NCBI GenBank assembly: GCA_019745775.1
Contig: JAIESR010000045.1
Coordinates: 22,997 to 86,996, forward strand
Direction of reading: 5' to 3'
Origin: Xanthobacteraceae bacterium
GTDB lineage: Bacteria > Pseudomonadota > Alphaproteobacteria > Rhizobiales > Xanthobacteraceae
DNA: 64,000 nucleotides
Both the position numbers and the translations under genes were made by a program. Each line of letters opens with the position of its first letter. Positions within the stretch are counted from its first letter, which is position 1. The notes beneath the pieces are model-generated. The model was not told where the DNA came from. It worked only from the letters and a program-made list of their open reading frames with translations, and did no database searches. Shown piece by piece: positions 9,542 to 18,381 of this stretch.

Positions 9542-10765
9542 TCACCAGCTCGAATTGACCGGGTCGCGCATCAGCGCGACGACAATCAGCGCGACGGTGC
9601 CGAGCGCGCTCATCGCGGCCATCACCCAGAACAGTGCCTCGAGCGGGGCAACGAGCAGCAGCGCGCCGAGCAGCGCCGGCGCCGCCGATTTCGCGACCTG
9701 CTGGATCACGCGGTCGACCGCGATCACGCCGCCGCGCAGTTCCGGCGGCGTGCGCCGTGTCATCAGACTCTTCTGCAGCGGCGAGATCAGCCCGTTGCCG
9801 AGGCCGAACAGGAACAGGCCGATCGCGATCAGCCAGAGCGGCGCGCCGACCGCGGGCAGGGCGACGCCGATGGCGCTCGCGAAGAAGGCAAGCGCGAGCA
9901 GCGTCTCGGTCGCAACACGCCCGTAGATGCGCCCGATGCCGAGCGCGGTGATGATCGATCCCACCGCCGACAGCGCAATCAGGATGCCGATGGCCGCCGG
10001 CGACGCGCCGTAGCGCAGCGCCGCGATGATCGGCAGATAGGTGTAGAGCCCGAAGTCGAGGAAGAAGCGCAGGAAGCCGGTCGCGAACGCGAGCGTCAGG
10101 CGCGGCTCGCGGATCGCGCGCGAGGTGCGCGCGAGATAGTCCCGGAGCGAGTCGTGTTCGCCCTTGTTCGTTTCCGGCATCCAGAGATACGCCGCGACCG
10201 CGAGCGCGACGATCAGCAGGAACGGCAGGAACGCGACACGCCACGACAGGATCGCGAGCGCGCCGCCGACCAGCGGCAGCACGATCATCGACACGCGATC
10301 GAGCGCGACCTTGATGCCTTGCCCGCGAAGCTCGCGGTCGTCCGGCAGGATGTCGCTGATCAGCACGATGGTCAGCGGCAACAGCGTGCTTGCGCCGATG
10401 CCCTGGATGGCGCGCAGGATCAGCACCCATTCGTAGGTCGGCGCGAAAGCCGCGGCCGCACCGGCTACGCCGAACACGGCAAGGCCGAACACCAGGAGCC
10501 AGCGCCGCCCATACAAGTCGGCCATGATGCCGAACAGCGGCGCCAGCACGATCGCGGGCGCCGTGAACGCCGCCATCACCAGGCCGATCTGCGCCTCGTC
10601 GACCTTGAGATCGGCGGCGAGCACCGGCAGCACCGGGTAGAGCAGGGTCGCGCCCGAGACCGACGCGATGCTGGCGGCGAAGGCAATCGCCAGCGGGCCA
10701 CGGTAAACGTCGCGGAAAGGAATGTGGTTAGCGACGGTCCGTTGACGTTCGGTCAATTGGTCCAT
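9542..10765 (-). CDS. MFS transporter
   Basis: A 407-residue major facilitator superfamily permease with about 12 hydrophobic segments. The loop 2-3 signature is FGIMADLYGRRWLLVFGLAV. The first half also has GATLLYPVLPVLAADLKVD and ILRAIQGIGASTLLPLTIVL, like drug/metabolite efflux members. The downstream lipoprotein may share its transcript. The substrate cannot be predicted. Confidence 0.88.
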   Translation of the reverse strand: MDQLTERQRTVANHIPFRDVYRGPLAIAFAASIASVSGATLLYPVLPVLAADLKVDEAQIGLVMAAFTAPAIVLAPLFGIMADLYGRRWLLVFGLAVFGVAGAAAAFAPTYEWVLILRAIQGIGASTLLPLTIVLISDILPDDRELRGQGIKVALDRVSMIVLPLVGGALAILSWRVAFLPFLLIVALAVAAYLWMPETNKGEHDSLRDYLARTSRAIREPRLTLAFATGFLRFFLDFGLYTYLPIIAALRYGASPAAIGILIALSAVGSIITALGIGRIYGRVATETLLALAFFASAIGVALPAVGAPLWLIAIGLFLFGLGNGLISPLQKSLMTRRTPPELRGGVIAVDRVIQQVAKSAAPALLGALLLVAPLEALFWVMAAMSALGTVALIVVALMRDPVNSSW

Positions 10766-10867
10766 GGCAGAATGCTACCCGCGTGCCGCCGCGGGGGACA
10801 GCGGCTCGCCGCATCGCAGCCATCCGGCAATTGCCGCCTTAACGTACCGCTGATAGACAGAGCCGCA

Positions 10868-11482
10868 ATGACCATCCGCCTGCACCGCGGCGATCTGCCG
10901 GACCTCGCCCACTACAAGACCGGCGCGGTCGCGATCGACACCGAGACCATGGGGCTCGACGTGCGGCGCGACCGGCTGTGCGTGGTGCAGCTGTCGCCCG
11001 GCGACGGCTCCGCCGATGTGGTGCAGGTGACGCCGGGCGCCGGCGCCCCCAACATCAAGGCGCTGCTCGCCGACGCGGGTGTCCTCAAGCTCTTCCATTT
11101 CGGCCGCTTCGATCTCGCGTCGCTCTACCAGGCCTTCGGCGTGATGGCGGGGCCGGTCTACTGCACCAAGATCGCGTCGCGGCTCGGTCGCACCTACACC
11201 GACAAGCACGGCCTCAAGGACCTCGCGCGCGAATTGCTCGGGGTCGACCTGTCGAAGCAGCAGCAGCTCTCCGACTGGGGCGCCGGGGAGTTGACCGAGG
11301 CCCAGGTCGCCTATGCGGCCTCCGACGTGCTGTACCTCCACGCGCTGCGGGAAAAGCTCGATGCCATCCTGGTCCGCGAGGGGCGCAACGAGCTGGCGGC
11401 GGCCTGTTTTGGGTTCCTCCCGCACCGGGTGCGGCTCGACCTGGCAGGGTGGGCCGCCGAGGACATTTTTTCCCATAGTTAA
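10868..11482 (+). CDS. rnd: ribonuclease D-like 3'-5' exonuclease
   Basis: A 204-residue DEDDy-type exoribonuclease, taking part in tRNA 3'-end trimming or RNA turnover. Exo I is AIDTETMGL (D24 and E26), exo II lies at KLFHFGRFDLASL, and exo III is YAASDVLYL with the catalytic Tyr and Asp pattern. It lacks the C-terminal HRDC domains of E. coli RNase D, which is common for the short alphaproteobacterial form. The long open frame upstream to 10154 is antisense to the MFS gene. It is divergent from the MFS transporter. Confidence 0.87.
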   Translation: MTIRLHRGDLPDLAHYKTGAVAIDTETMGLDVRRDRLCVVQLSPGDGSADVVQVTPGAGAPNIKALLADAGVLKLFHFGRFDLASLYQAFGVMAGPVYCTKIASRLGRTYTDKHGLKDLARELLGVDLSKQQQLSDWGAGELTEAQVAYAASDVLYLHALREKLDAILVREGRNELAAACFGFLPHRVRLDLAGWAAEDIFSHS

Positions 11483-11608
11483 GCGGCCCAGCGGGTGCGC
11501 CAGGTGCCGCGGGCGGGCCACATTTCTGGGCAACCATGCCCAAAATCACGCTAAAATGGCCGCGGACGCGCCCTGATTCTGAAACGCGCGCCGCCCAGGG
11601 GTGACTGT

Positions 11609-12328
11609 TTGACTATTGCCTCGCAGACCGAAGGCGCCGGCCCCGGCGGCTTCCTGATGGAGCCGCGCCGCGACAACCGGCGCGCGTTTCGCGCTGCGAT
11701 GCGCCATAGCCGGCTGGTGCGGATCACCCGCGTCGGGCTGCCGCTGGTGATCGTGCTGTGCGCGGCGGTGTTCGGCGCCTATCGCTGGGTCGATCCGATG
11801 CGCGTGCTGACGAAGCTGCCGGTCAGCACCGAGGGGGTGCTGGTCTCGGGCACCAAGATCGTGATGCGGGAGCCGCGCCTCACCGGCTTCACCAAGGACG
11901 AGCGTCCTTACGTTGTGACCGCGCGCACCGCCGCCAAGGATCTGGCCAATCCCGACCTGCTGGAGCTTGGGCACATCCATACGACCATCACCATGCAGGA
12001 CGGCCGCAACGTCGAGCTGACCGCAACCGACGGACTCTACAACGGCAAGGCCGACACGCTTCGCCTGTTCAACGGCGTGGTCGTTAGCTCGCCTGACTAC
12101 AAGATCACGCTGCGCGAGGCGGTGGCGAACATCAAAGCCGGCAGCGTCGTGTCCGACCAACCCGTCGAGGTCAAGATGCTGCAGGGAACGGTCAACGCCA
12201 ATCGTTTGGACGTGACCGAATCCGGGGCGGTCGTCCGGTTCAGCGGCGGCGTGACGCTGGTCATCGAAGACGACAACTCGATCAAGAACATGACGGGAGC
12301 CACGAACGTCACAGGAGCGATCCGGTGA
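11609..12328 (+). CDS. lptC: LPS export protein LptC
   Basis: Inner-membrane bitopic protein linking the LptBFG transporter to LptA during lipopolysaccharide export. It has a single membrane segment at residues 40-60 (ITRVGLPLVIVLCAAVFGAY), then the periplasmic beta-jellyroll with PRLTGFTKDERPYVVTA and LELGHIHTTITMQDGRNVEL. The start is TTG; an alternative is the ATG at 11657. Its stop overlaps the lptA start, so the genes are coupled. Confidence 0.9.
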   Translation: MTIASQTEGAGPGGFLMEPRRDNRRAFRAAMRHSRLVRITRVGLPLVIVLCAAVFGAYRWVDPMRVLTKLPVSTEGVLVSGTKIVMREPRLTGFTKDERPYVVTARTAAKDLANPDLLELGHIHTTITMQDGRNVELTATDGLYNGKADTLRLFNGVVVSSPDYKITLREAVANIKAGSVVSDQPVEVKMLQGTVNANRLDVTESGAVVRFSGGVTLVIEDDNSIKNMTGATNVTGAIR

Positions 12329-12918
12329 CGGCACGCTTCCTTGCGGGTTTTGTCGCGGCAATCGCGGCCGCGCTGCTCGTGGTCACGGCGCAAAGCGTCG
12401 CGCAGCCGGAGAAGAAATCGCCCGGCTTGTTCAAGGGTATGCCGCAAAAGCGCGAGGGGCCGGTGCGGATCACGGCGGCGACCCTCGAGGTACGCGACAA
12501 GTCCAAGATGGCGACTTTCAAGGGCGACGTTCAAGTCCTGAACGGCGACACCGAGGTGCGCTGCGCCGAGCTCGTGGTGTTCTACGACGACGAGAGGGAC
12601 AAATCCGGCGCGAAGAAAGCGCCGCCCCAGGACGGAGGCATCGGCAACCAGCAGATCCGCCGCATGGAGGCCCGCGGCAATGTCGTCGTGACCCAGAAGG
12701 ACCAGCGCGCGGTCGGCGATCGCGCCGAGTTCGACATGCGCACCAACACCGTCACGCTGATCGGCAACGTGATCATCACGACCGCCGACAACGTGGTGCG
12801 TGGCACGCGCATGATCGTCGATTTGAATACGGGTATCGCGCGCATGGGCGAGACCGGTGGCGGCAGCCGGGTCGAAGGCGTCTTCAACTCGAAAGCGCCG
12901 CCCAGACCGGGAAAATAA
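12325..12918 (+). CDS. lptA: LPS transport periplasmic protein LptA
   Basis: Periplasmic bridge protein that carries lipopolysaccharide from LptC to LptD. The signal peptide is residues 1-26 (LAGFVAAIAAALLVVTAQSVA). The OstA-like jellyroll follows, with VRITAATLEVRDKSKMATF, GDTEVRCAELVVFYDD and AVGDRAEFDMRTNTVTLIGN. The GTG start overlaps the lptC stop as GTGA and has AGGAG a suitable distance upstream. At 197 residues it has the usual length. Confidence 0.93.
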   Translation: MTARFLAGFVAAIAAALLVVTAQSVAQPEKKSPGLFKGMPQKREGPVRITAATLEVRDKSKMATFKGDVQVLNGDTEVRCAELVVFYDDERDKSGAKKAPPQDGGIGNQQIRRMEARGNVVVTQKDQRAVGDRAEFDMRTNTVTLIGNVIITTADNVVRGTRMIVDLNTGIARMGETGGGSRVEGVFNSKAPPRPGK

Positions 12919-13055
12919 ACTTGATACACCCGTCAGTCATGCACACAGGCCCCGCCGGATTGCCGGCACGCCGGAACCGCCGTTGCGTGTCGGGTCGTCG
13001 ATCGCGCAGCCGCGTGATATGCCGGCGCTGAAGCCCGCCGAGATCCGAGGCAATC

Positions 13056-14180
13056 GTGTTTGACTTTCTTTTCGGCCGCAATCGAGGAAGCCAGCGCCAA
13101 CCGGCGTCGAGCGGCTTCTGGCGGATCGATCTCCGATCGCTGGGCGGGCCGATCACCTCGCTGGCACGGGTGGCTCTGAACCTGCCGCAGAAATCGCCGA
13201 AGCCACGCAGCGAGCCGGCGCCGCGGTCCCAGCGCGATCCGTACGGCGAACCACCACGCTACGACGACGCGCGGCGCGATCATCCGCAACACGGCTATCG
13301 GCAGCCCGAGTACCAACAGCCCGAGCATCAGCAGCAGTACGGCTACCAGCAACCCGGCTACGAGCAGAACGGCTACGAACAACAGGAGTACGGGCAGCCG
13401 CGGCACGCTCGCCAGCCGTCCGGTCATCGCCAGCCGGCGGCTCAACAATCCGACCGCGACGCGTTTCTCAGCGTCCAGGGCGTCGAAAAGAGCTTTGGCA
13501 GCCGCAAAGTGGTGAAGGGCGTGAGCCTCCATGTGCGGCGCGGTGAGGCGGTCGGGCTGCTAGGCCCGAACGGCGCCGGCAAGACCACGGTGTTCTACAT
13601 GATCACTGGACTGATCAAGGCGGATCGCGGCCGCGTCGATCTCGACGGTTTCAACATCTCGGGCCTGCCGATGTATCAGCGCGCGCGCCTTGGGATCGGC
13701 TATCTGCCGCAGGAAGCCTCGATCTTCCGTGGCCTCACGGTCGAGGACAACATCCGCTCGGTGCTCGAGATCGTCGAGCCGAACAAGCGCAAGCGCGAGG
13801 CCGAGCTCGACAACCTGCTGGAGGAGTTTCACATCACGCGGCTGCGCAAGACGCCTTCGATCGCGCTGTCAGGCGGTGAGCGCCGCCGGGTCGAGATCGC
13901 GCGCGCGCTGGCGTCGCGCCCCAATTACATGCTGCTCGACGAGCCGTTTGCGGGCATCGACCCGATCGCCGTCGGCGACATTCAGGCGTTGGTGCGTCAT
14001 CTGACCCAGCGCGGCATTGGCGTTTTGATCACCGACCACAACGTGCGTGAGACGCTCGGCCTGACCGACCGCGCCTACATCATCTATTCCGGGCAGGTGC
14101 TGATGGAGGGGAACACCGACGACATCGTCAACGATCCCGAGGTCCGCCGCCTCTATCTGGGCGAGGAATTCCGGCTCTAG
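13056..14180 (+). CDS. lptB: LPS export ABC ATPase LptB with long N-terminal extension
   Basis: Cytoplasmic ATPase that powers lipopolysaccharide extraction by LptFG. The ABC domain spans about 135-374: Walker A GPNGAGKTT (170-178), Q-loop YLPQEAS, signature LSGGERRRVEIARAL, Walker B MLLDEPF and the switch His in LITDHNVRE. The usual LptB is about 240-260 residues. Here about 130 residues precede the ABC domain, including a low-complexity Tyr/Gln/Pro tract (residues 80-117, units such as YGYQQPGYEQNGYEQQEYGQ). The GTG at 13056 is the first start of the frame; an internal start is possible, but codon use looks continuous. It lies 137 bp after lptA. Confidence 0.9.
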   Translation: MFDFLFGRNRGSQRQPASSGFWRIDLRSLGGPITSLARVALNLPQKSPKPRSEPAPRSQRDPYGEPPRYDDARRDHPQHGYRQPEYQQPEHQQQYGYQQPGYEQNGYEQQEYGQPRHARQPSGHRQPAAQQSDRDAFLSVQGVEKSFGSRKVVKGVSLHVRRGEAVGLLGPNGAGKTTVFYMITGLIKADRGRVDLDGFNISGLPMYQRARLGIGYLPQEASIFRGLTVEDNIRSVLEIVEPNKRKREAELDNLLEEFHITRLRKTPSIALSGGERRRVEIARALASRPNYMLLDEPFAGIDPIAVGDIQALVRHLTQRGIGVLITDHNVRETLGLTDRAYIIYSGQVLMEGNTDDIVNDPEVRRLYLGEEFRL

Positions 14181-14294
14181 GTTTCCCCAACGTTATCCCC
14201 TGCTTTGGTTTGTTAAGACCACCGGCAAGAACTGGTATACACCGGCGCGCGAACCGGATAAGCAAGAATTGGACCAGTTTTCTTCCGGGACCTG

Positions 14295-15821
14295 ATGGCG
14301 CTCAGTCAAAAGCTCGAAATTCGTCAAAGCCAAGCGCTCGTCATGACGCCGCAGCTGATGCAGGCCATCAAGCTGCTGCAGCTGTCGAATCTCGATCTGG
14401 CCGCCTACGTCGACAACGAGCTCGAGCGCAATCCGCTCCTGGAGCGGACGGCCGAAACCGAGGCCGAATCGGAGCGCCGGGCAAGCGACGGCGCCACCCC
14501 CGAGCCGCCCGCCGAGGAATGGGCCGAGCGCCCCGTGGACGCGGTCGACAATGCGCCCGAGGTGCACCGCGAGGCGGCCGAGCAGGCGGCGGAGGACGAC
14601 GGCGCTGTCGGAGAGCCCAGCCCGAACGAAGCGCCCCTCGGATATTCGGAATGGGGCACGACTCCGGCCACGCGCCGGGACGACGGCGATTTCAATCTCG
14701 AGGCCTTCGCGTCGGCCGAGCGCACGCTGTCCGATCATCTCGGCGAGCAGCTCGCGCTGGCGATCACCGATCCGGCGCGCCGCATGATCGGCCAGTACCT
14801 GATCGATCTCGTCGACGAGGCGGGTTACCTGGGCGGCGATCTGGCCACCGTGGCGGAGAAGCTTGGCACCTCGGTGGCGGATGTGGAGGGTGTGCTCGCC
14901 GTCCTGCAGACATTCGATCCCGCCGGCATCTGCGCGCGCAATCTCACGGAATGTCTGGCGCTTCAGCTGAAAGAGCGCGATCGTTTCGATCCCGCGATGC
15001 AGGCGCTGGTCGCGCATATCGATTTGCTGGCCAAACGCGAACTCGGCGCGCTGAAGAAGATCTGCGGCGTGAACGAAGAAGACCTCGCCGACATGATCGC
15101 GGAAATCCGCCAGCTCAATCCGAAGCCGGGCCTTGCTTTCGGCTCGACCATGGTGCAGCCGATCGTGCCCGACGTGTTCGTGCGGCCGTCGCCCGACGGT
15201 TCGTTCATTGTCGAGCTTAACTCCGACACGCTGCCGAAGGTGCTGGTCAACCAAGTCTATTACACACAGGTGACGAAGTCGGTGAAGAACGACAAGGAGA
15301 AATCCTATCTCGCCGATTGTCTTCAGACCGCGACGTGGCTCATCCGCGCGCTCGACCAGCGCGCCAAGACCATCTTGAAGGTGTCCGAGGAGATCGTGCG
15401 GCAGCAGGACGGCTTCTTCGTCCACGGCGTGCAGCACCTGCGGCCGCTCAATCTCAAGACCGTCGCCGACGCCATCGGCATGCACGAATCGACGGTGTCG
15501 CGCGTCACCGCGAACAAATACATGGCGACTAATCGCGGCATTTTTGAATTGAAGTATTTCTTCACTTCGGCGATCGCGTCGACCAGCGGCGGCGACGCGC
15601 ACTCAGCCGAAGCCGTGCGTCACCGCATCAAGCAGCTCATCGACGCCGAGAGCGGTGAAGACGTGCTCTCGGACGACACCATCGTCGAGAAACTGAGGAC
15701 GGCGGGCATCGACATTGCGCGGCGAACGGTCGCCAAGTATCGCGAAGCCATGCGCATTCCGTCGTCGGTGCAACGCCGGCGCGAAAAGCAGCTTGCCAAC
15801 GAGGGCGCCGTGAGCCCGTAA
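14295..15821 (+). CDS. rpoN: RNA polymerase sigma-54 factor RpoN
   Basis: Alternative sigma factor for -24/-12 promoters, controlling nitrogen assimilation, dicarboxylate uptake and related genes. At 508 residues it is full length. Region I is glutamine/leucine-rich (LEIRQSQALVMTPQLMQAI). An acidic region II lies at about 55-125. The core-binding domain includes FDPAGICARNLTECLALQLK. The HTH is LKTVADAIGMHESTVSRVTA, and the RpoN box is seen as ARRTVAKYREAMRIPSSVQRR at the C-terminus. Its position after lptB and before hpf and ptsN is the classical proteobacterial order. Confidence 0.97.
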   Translation: MALSQKLEIRQSQALVMTPQLMQAIKLLQLSNLDLAAYVDNELERNPLLERTAETEAESERRASDGATPEPPAEEWAERPVDAVDNAPEVHREAAEQAAEDDGAVGEPSPNEAPLGYSEWGTTPATRRDDGDFNLEAFASAERTLSDHLGEQLALAITDPARRMIGQYLIDLVDEAGYLGGDLATVAEKLGTSVADVEGVLAVLQTFDPAGICARNLTECLALQLKERDRFDPAMQALVAHIDLLAKRELGALKKICGVNEEDLADMIAEIRQLNPKPGLAFGSTMVQPIVPDVFVRPSPDGSFIVELNSDTLPKVLVNQVYYTQVTKSVKNDKEKSYLADCLQTATWLIRALDQRAKTILKVSEEIVRQQDGFFVHGVQHLRPLNLKTVADAIGMHESTVSRVTANKYMATNRGIFELKYFFTSAIASTSGGDAHSAEAVRHRIKQLIDAESGEDVLSDDTIVEKLRTAGIDIARRTVAKYREAMRIPSSVQRRREKQLANEGAVSP

Positions 15822-15890
15822 GCATGATCCCGAAAAAGCCTGCCCGGACTCGATCCGGGGTGGGCGCCGGTTTTCGAACAAGATCATGCT
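15821..15890. repeat. intergenic inverted repeat with AGCATGATC/GATCATGCT ends
   Basis: The terminal arms AGCATGATC and GATCATGCT enclose CCGAAAAA...TTTTCG and an inner GC-rich hairpin. The layout is that of a short dispersed repeat common in Rhizobiales intergenic DNA. It begins at the last base of the rpoN stop codon and may serve as its terminator. Confidence 0.7.
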
Positions 15891-16014
15891 CAGACAATCG
15901 CTACCGGCCGCCGAACGTCGCATTGACAGCCACCGCCCGCATTCCTAGTTTTTTGGGAGACCGTCATGCCGTGTGCCTGGTATGCCGGCCCCGCTGCGAA
16001 GAACGGAGGCAGTC

Positions 16015-16626
16015 ATGCCGTTTCGCGTTTCGGGCAAGAACATCGCCATCGGTGACGCGTTACGCGGCCGCGTGAACCAGCGCATCGCCGAAGCTACCGC
16101 AAAATATTTCGACGGCGGCTATTCCGGCCACGTGACAATCGGCAAGGATGGCTTCGGCTTCCGCACGGAATGCGTCGTGCATCTCGACTCCGGTATCGTG
16201 CTGGAGGCCGAGGCGATTGCCGGCGACGCCTATGCCAGCGCCGATCAGGCCGCCGAGCGGATCGAAAAGCGCCTGCGGCGCTACAAGGGGCGGCTCAAGA
16301 ACCATCAGAATGGGCGAGTGAACAGCCAGCCGAACGACAGTGCGCTGGCGGCGCCGAGCTACGTCATCGCGGCGCCGGACGAGGGCGCCGAGGAGGAGGT
16401 CACCGAGTTCAATCCGGTGATCATCGCCGAATCGACCACAGCGCTGAAACGCATGTCGGTCAGCGACGCTGTCATGCAACTCGATCTGACCGGCACCGCG
16501 GTAGTCGTTTTCCGGCATGCTGGACACGGCCGCGTCAATCTGGTTTATCGCCGCGCTGACGGTCATATCGGATGGATTGATCCGCCGGCGGTCGAGGTCA
16601 AGGACGGCCCCAAGGACAGCCATTGA
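16015..16626 (+). CDS. hpf: ribosome hibernation promoting factor, long form
   Basis: Binds the 30S decoding site and dimerises ribosomes in stationary phase. The 203 residues contain the RaiA/YfiA domain (residues 1-105: PFRVSGKNIAIGDALRGRVN, AEATAKYFDGGYSGHVTIG), a linker, and the long-form C-terminal dimerisation domain from about 145 (MSVSDAVMQLDLTGTAVVVF, VNLVYRRADGHIGWIDP). The ATG at 16015 has GGAGG seven bases upstream; an earlier in-frame ATG at 15973 adds unrelated residues. Confidence 0.94.
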   Translation: MPFRVSGKNIAIGDALRGRVNQRIAEATAKYFDGGYSGHVTIGKDGFGFRTECVVHLDSGIVLEAEAIAGDAYASADQAAERIEKRLRRYKGRLKNHQNGRVNSQPNDSALAAPSYVIAAPDEGAEEEVTEFNPVIIAESTTALKRMSVSDAVMQLDLTGTAVVVFRHAGHGRVNLVYRRADGHIGWIDPPAVEVKDGPKDSH

Positions 16627-16790
16627 CGGCACCGGCCCGGCTCCTTATGGTCCGCCGCCTTTTGCCGAGGACCTCGCACTGACGCCAAGTGAATCGATCG
16701 CTAAGTGAATCGACGCGTGATTCCGGTTGAACGATTTTTCATTCAGCCGTCATGTTCGCGACCCGCAAGGTCTATCTCTGGAAAAGTTCC

Positions 16791-17252
16791 ATGCCGCTCA
16801 CCGACGTCGTCGCGCTCGATGCGATCATTCCGGCGCTGAAGGTCAACGGTAAGAAGCAGGCGCTGCAGGAACTCGCCGCCAAGGCGGCGCAGATTTCCGG
16901 TCACAGCGAGAAGACGATCTTCGAAACGCTGATGCAGCGCGAGAAGCTCGGCTCCACCGGCGTCGGCAACGGCGTAGCGATCCCGCACGGCAAGCTGCCG
17001 AAGCTCAACAAGCTGTTTGGATTGTTTGCGAGACTCGAGCGTCCGGTCGATTTCGAATCGCTCGATGGGCAGCCGGTCAGCCTGATCTTCCTGCTGCTGG
17101 CGCCGGAAGGCGCCGGCGCCGATCACCTCAAGGCATTGGCGCGCGTCGCGCGCGTGCTGCGCGACCCCGACACCGCGCGCAAGCTCAAGGAGTCGCGCGA
17201 TGCCGAGGCGATATACGCAGTGCTGGCGATGCCGTCCGCCAGCGCGGCGTAG
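16791..17252 (+). CDS. ptsN: PTS IIA-like nitrogen regulatory protein PtsN
   Basis: Phosphoryl acceptor at the end of the nitrogen PTS; it controls potassium transport, stress responses and other partners by protein contact. The EIIA fold is complete in 153 residues. The phosphorylated His is His66 in GVGNGVAIPHGKLPKLN, followed by LDGQPVSLIFLLLAPE. The frame is open to an ATG at 16752, but homologues start at MPLTDVVALDAI. It follows rpoN and hpf. Confidence 0.93.
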   Translation: MPLTDVVALDAIIPALKVNGKKQALQELAAKAAQISGHSEKTIFETLMQREKLGSTGVGNGVAIPHGKLPKLNKLFGLFARLERPVDFESLDGQPVSLIFLLLAPEGAGADHLKALARVARVLRDPDTARKLKESRDAEAIYAVLAMPSASAA

Positions 17253-17414
17253 GTTGGGTTAGTTAGCGCGGTCACCGCCTTTGCTGTTGGCGGCCGGTCT
17301 TGCACCGCGCGTAACCCAACACCCAGCTGAAGCGCAACGTGCTGCATTGTCGGGTTACGCGCGGACTCGCAGCTGTCGCCTCTCGGCTCCAGCCGGGCCG
17401 CGCTAACCCAACCT
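17251..17414. repeat. nested inverted repeat built from GCGTAACCCAAC-type motifs
   Basis: The outer arms are 17251-17271 (AGGTTGGGTTAGTTAGCGCGG) and 17398-17414 (CCGCGCTAACCCAACCT). The inner arms are 17305-17320 (CCGCGCGTAACCCAAC) and 17349-17364 (one mismatch). The motif thus occurs four times and could fold as a cruciform or long hairpin. It fills the gap between convergent ptsN and the DUF1150 gene. Confidence 0.8.
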
Positions 17415-17436
17415 GCGTTGGTCACTTGAGTTCCGA

Positions 17437-17715
17437 TCAGTGAACGCTGACCGTCTCGAGCTCCTGGCTCCAGGCGCTGGCTACCGCGGCCTCACGGCTG
17501 TCGGTCAGCATCATCGGCGTGCCGTCGGCCGCGTGCAGGGCGAACAATTGCATGCCGGGCTGGAGGGCAGGCGCCTGCGGAAACATGGAGGACACGTCCT
17601 CGGAGCGGATCGACTTCACGTAGGCGATCTTGCCGCCGCCGAGCAGCGCCAATGCCTCCGGAGAGATGTTCGGAGGGTTGGTGGTTGCGTGGTTGTTAGC
17701 AGCGTTGTTAGTCAT
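17437..17715 (-). CDS. DUF1150 family protein
   Basis: A 92-residue protein of a family largely confined to Rhizobiales and commonly found next to small heat-shock genes. The conserved core is ISPEALALLGGGKIAYVKSI followed by SEDVSSMFPQAPALQPGMQL and LFALHAADGTPMMLTDSREA. The N-terminus is Asn/Ala/Thr-rich. The ATG at 17715 has an AAAGGAGT site upstream. It follows hsp20 on the same strand after a 55-bp gap and is probably co-transcribed and stress-induced. The molecular role is unknown. Confidence 0.85.
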   Translation of the reverse strand: MTNNAANNHATTNPPNISPEALALLGGGKIAYVKSIRSEDVSSMFPQAPALQPGMQLFALHAADGTPMMLTDSREAAVASAWSQELETVSVH

Positions 17716-17770
17716 GGCCCTCGACTCCTTTCTACTTTGACTGTCGAGTCCTGGTTGCACCAAACCTGGG

Positions 17771-18196
17771 TTAGTCGTGCTCCGCGATCCTGATCGACTT
17801 GATGATCCGTTCCGGGGTCGGCCGGGCAAGATCGATCGAGAGCAGGCCGTTCTTCAAGTCCGCGCCCAGCACTTCCATTCCGTCCGCGAGCACGAAGGTG
17901 CGCTGGAACTGGCGCGCCGCGATGCCGCGGTGGAGGTACTGCCGTGCTTTGTCGTCCTGCTGACGTCCCCGGATGACGAGTTGGCTTTCCTCGATCGACA
18001 CGTCGAGTTGATCGCGGGTGAAGCCGGCCACCGCCAGCGTGATGCGCAGGCGTTCCGGGTAGCTGTCCTCGCGGGGAATCCGCTCGATGTTGTAGGGCGG
18101 ATATCCGTCGGCGGCTTTGGCGACGCGGTCGAGCGCACGCTCGATCTCGTCGAAGCCGAGCAGGAAAGGACTTGATAGCGACGGGACTCTGGACAT
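17771..18196 (-). CDS. small heat-shock protein, Hsp20 family
   Basis: ATP-independent chaperone that holds unfolding proteins. The alpha-crystallin domain spans about residues 32-130: NIERIPREDSYPERLRITLA, VAGFTRDQLDVSIEESQLVI, GIAARQFQRTFVLADGMEV, and the end GLLSIDLARPTPE. At 141 residues it is close to IbpA and rhizobial HspA/H. The ATG at 18196 has GAAGGAA directly upstream. The frame is open to 18304, but those residues do not resemble the family. A possible ROSE-type RNA thermometer lies in the leader. Confidence 0.93.
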   Translation of the reverse strand: MSRVPSLSSPFLLGFDEIERALDRVAKAADGYPPYNIERIPREDSYPERLRITLAVAGFTRDQLDVSIEESQLVIRGRQQDDKARQYLHRGIAARQFQRTFVLADGMEVLGADLKNGLLSIDLARPTPERIIKSIRIAEHD

Positions 18197-18225
18197 TTCC
18201 TTCAAAGCCCTCTGTAAGCGACTTT
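18197..18225 (-). promoter_or_regulatory. possible ROSE-like RNA thermometer before hsp20
   Basis: Reading on the minus strand, TCGCTT (rc of 18216-18221) precedes the ribosome binding site GAAGGAA (rc of 18197-18203) by a short loop. ROSE thermometers use a conserved U(U/C)GCU that pairs imperfectly with the Shine-Dalgarno sequence. The motif and spacing fit, but the pairing was judged by eye and the rest of the leader is not a clear ROSE structure. Confidence 0.35.
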
Positions 18226-18381
18226 GACGGGGCCCTTGCGGCGCCCCCAGGTTAACCGGTGGGGGATCCGCATCATGCGGAACCCTCGTCCGATCGCTTC
18301 TCAATATGGGGTCTTGCGGTTAAGGCTTCAAGAATGGCCAAAACCGGTGGTTGCCGGACCTTGGCCGATAAGGAGGGACGT

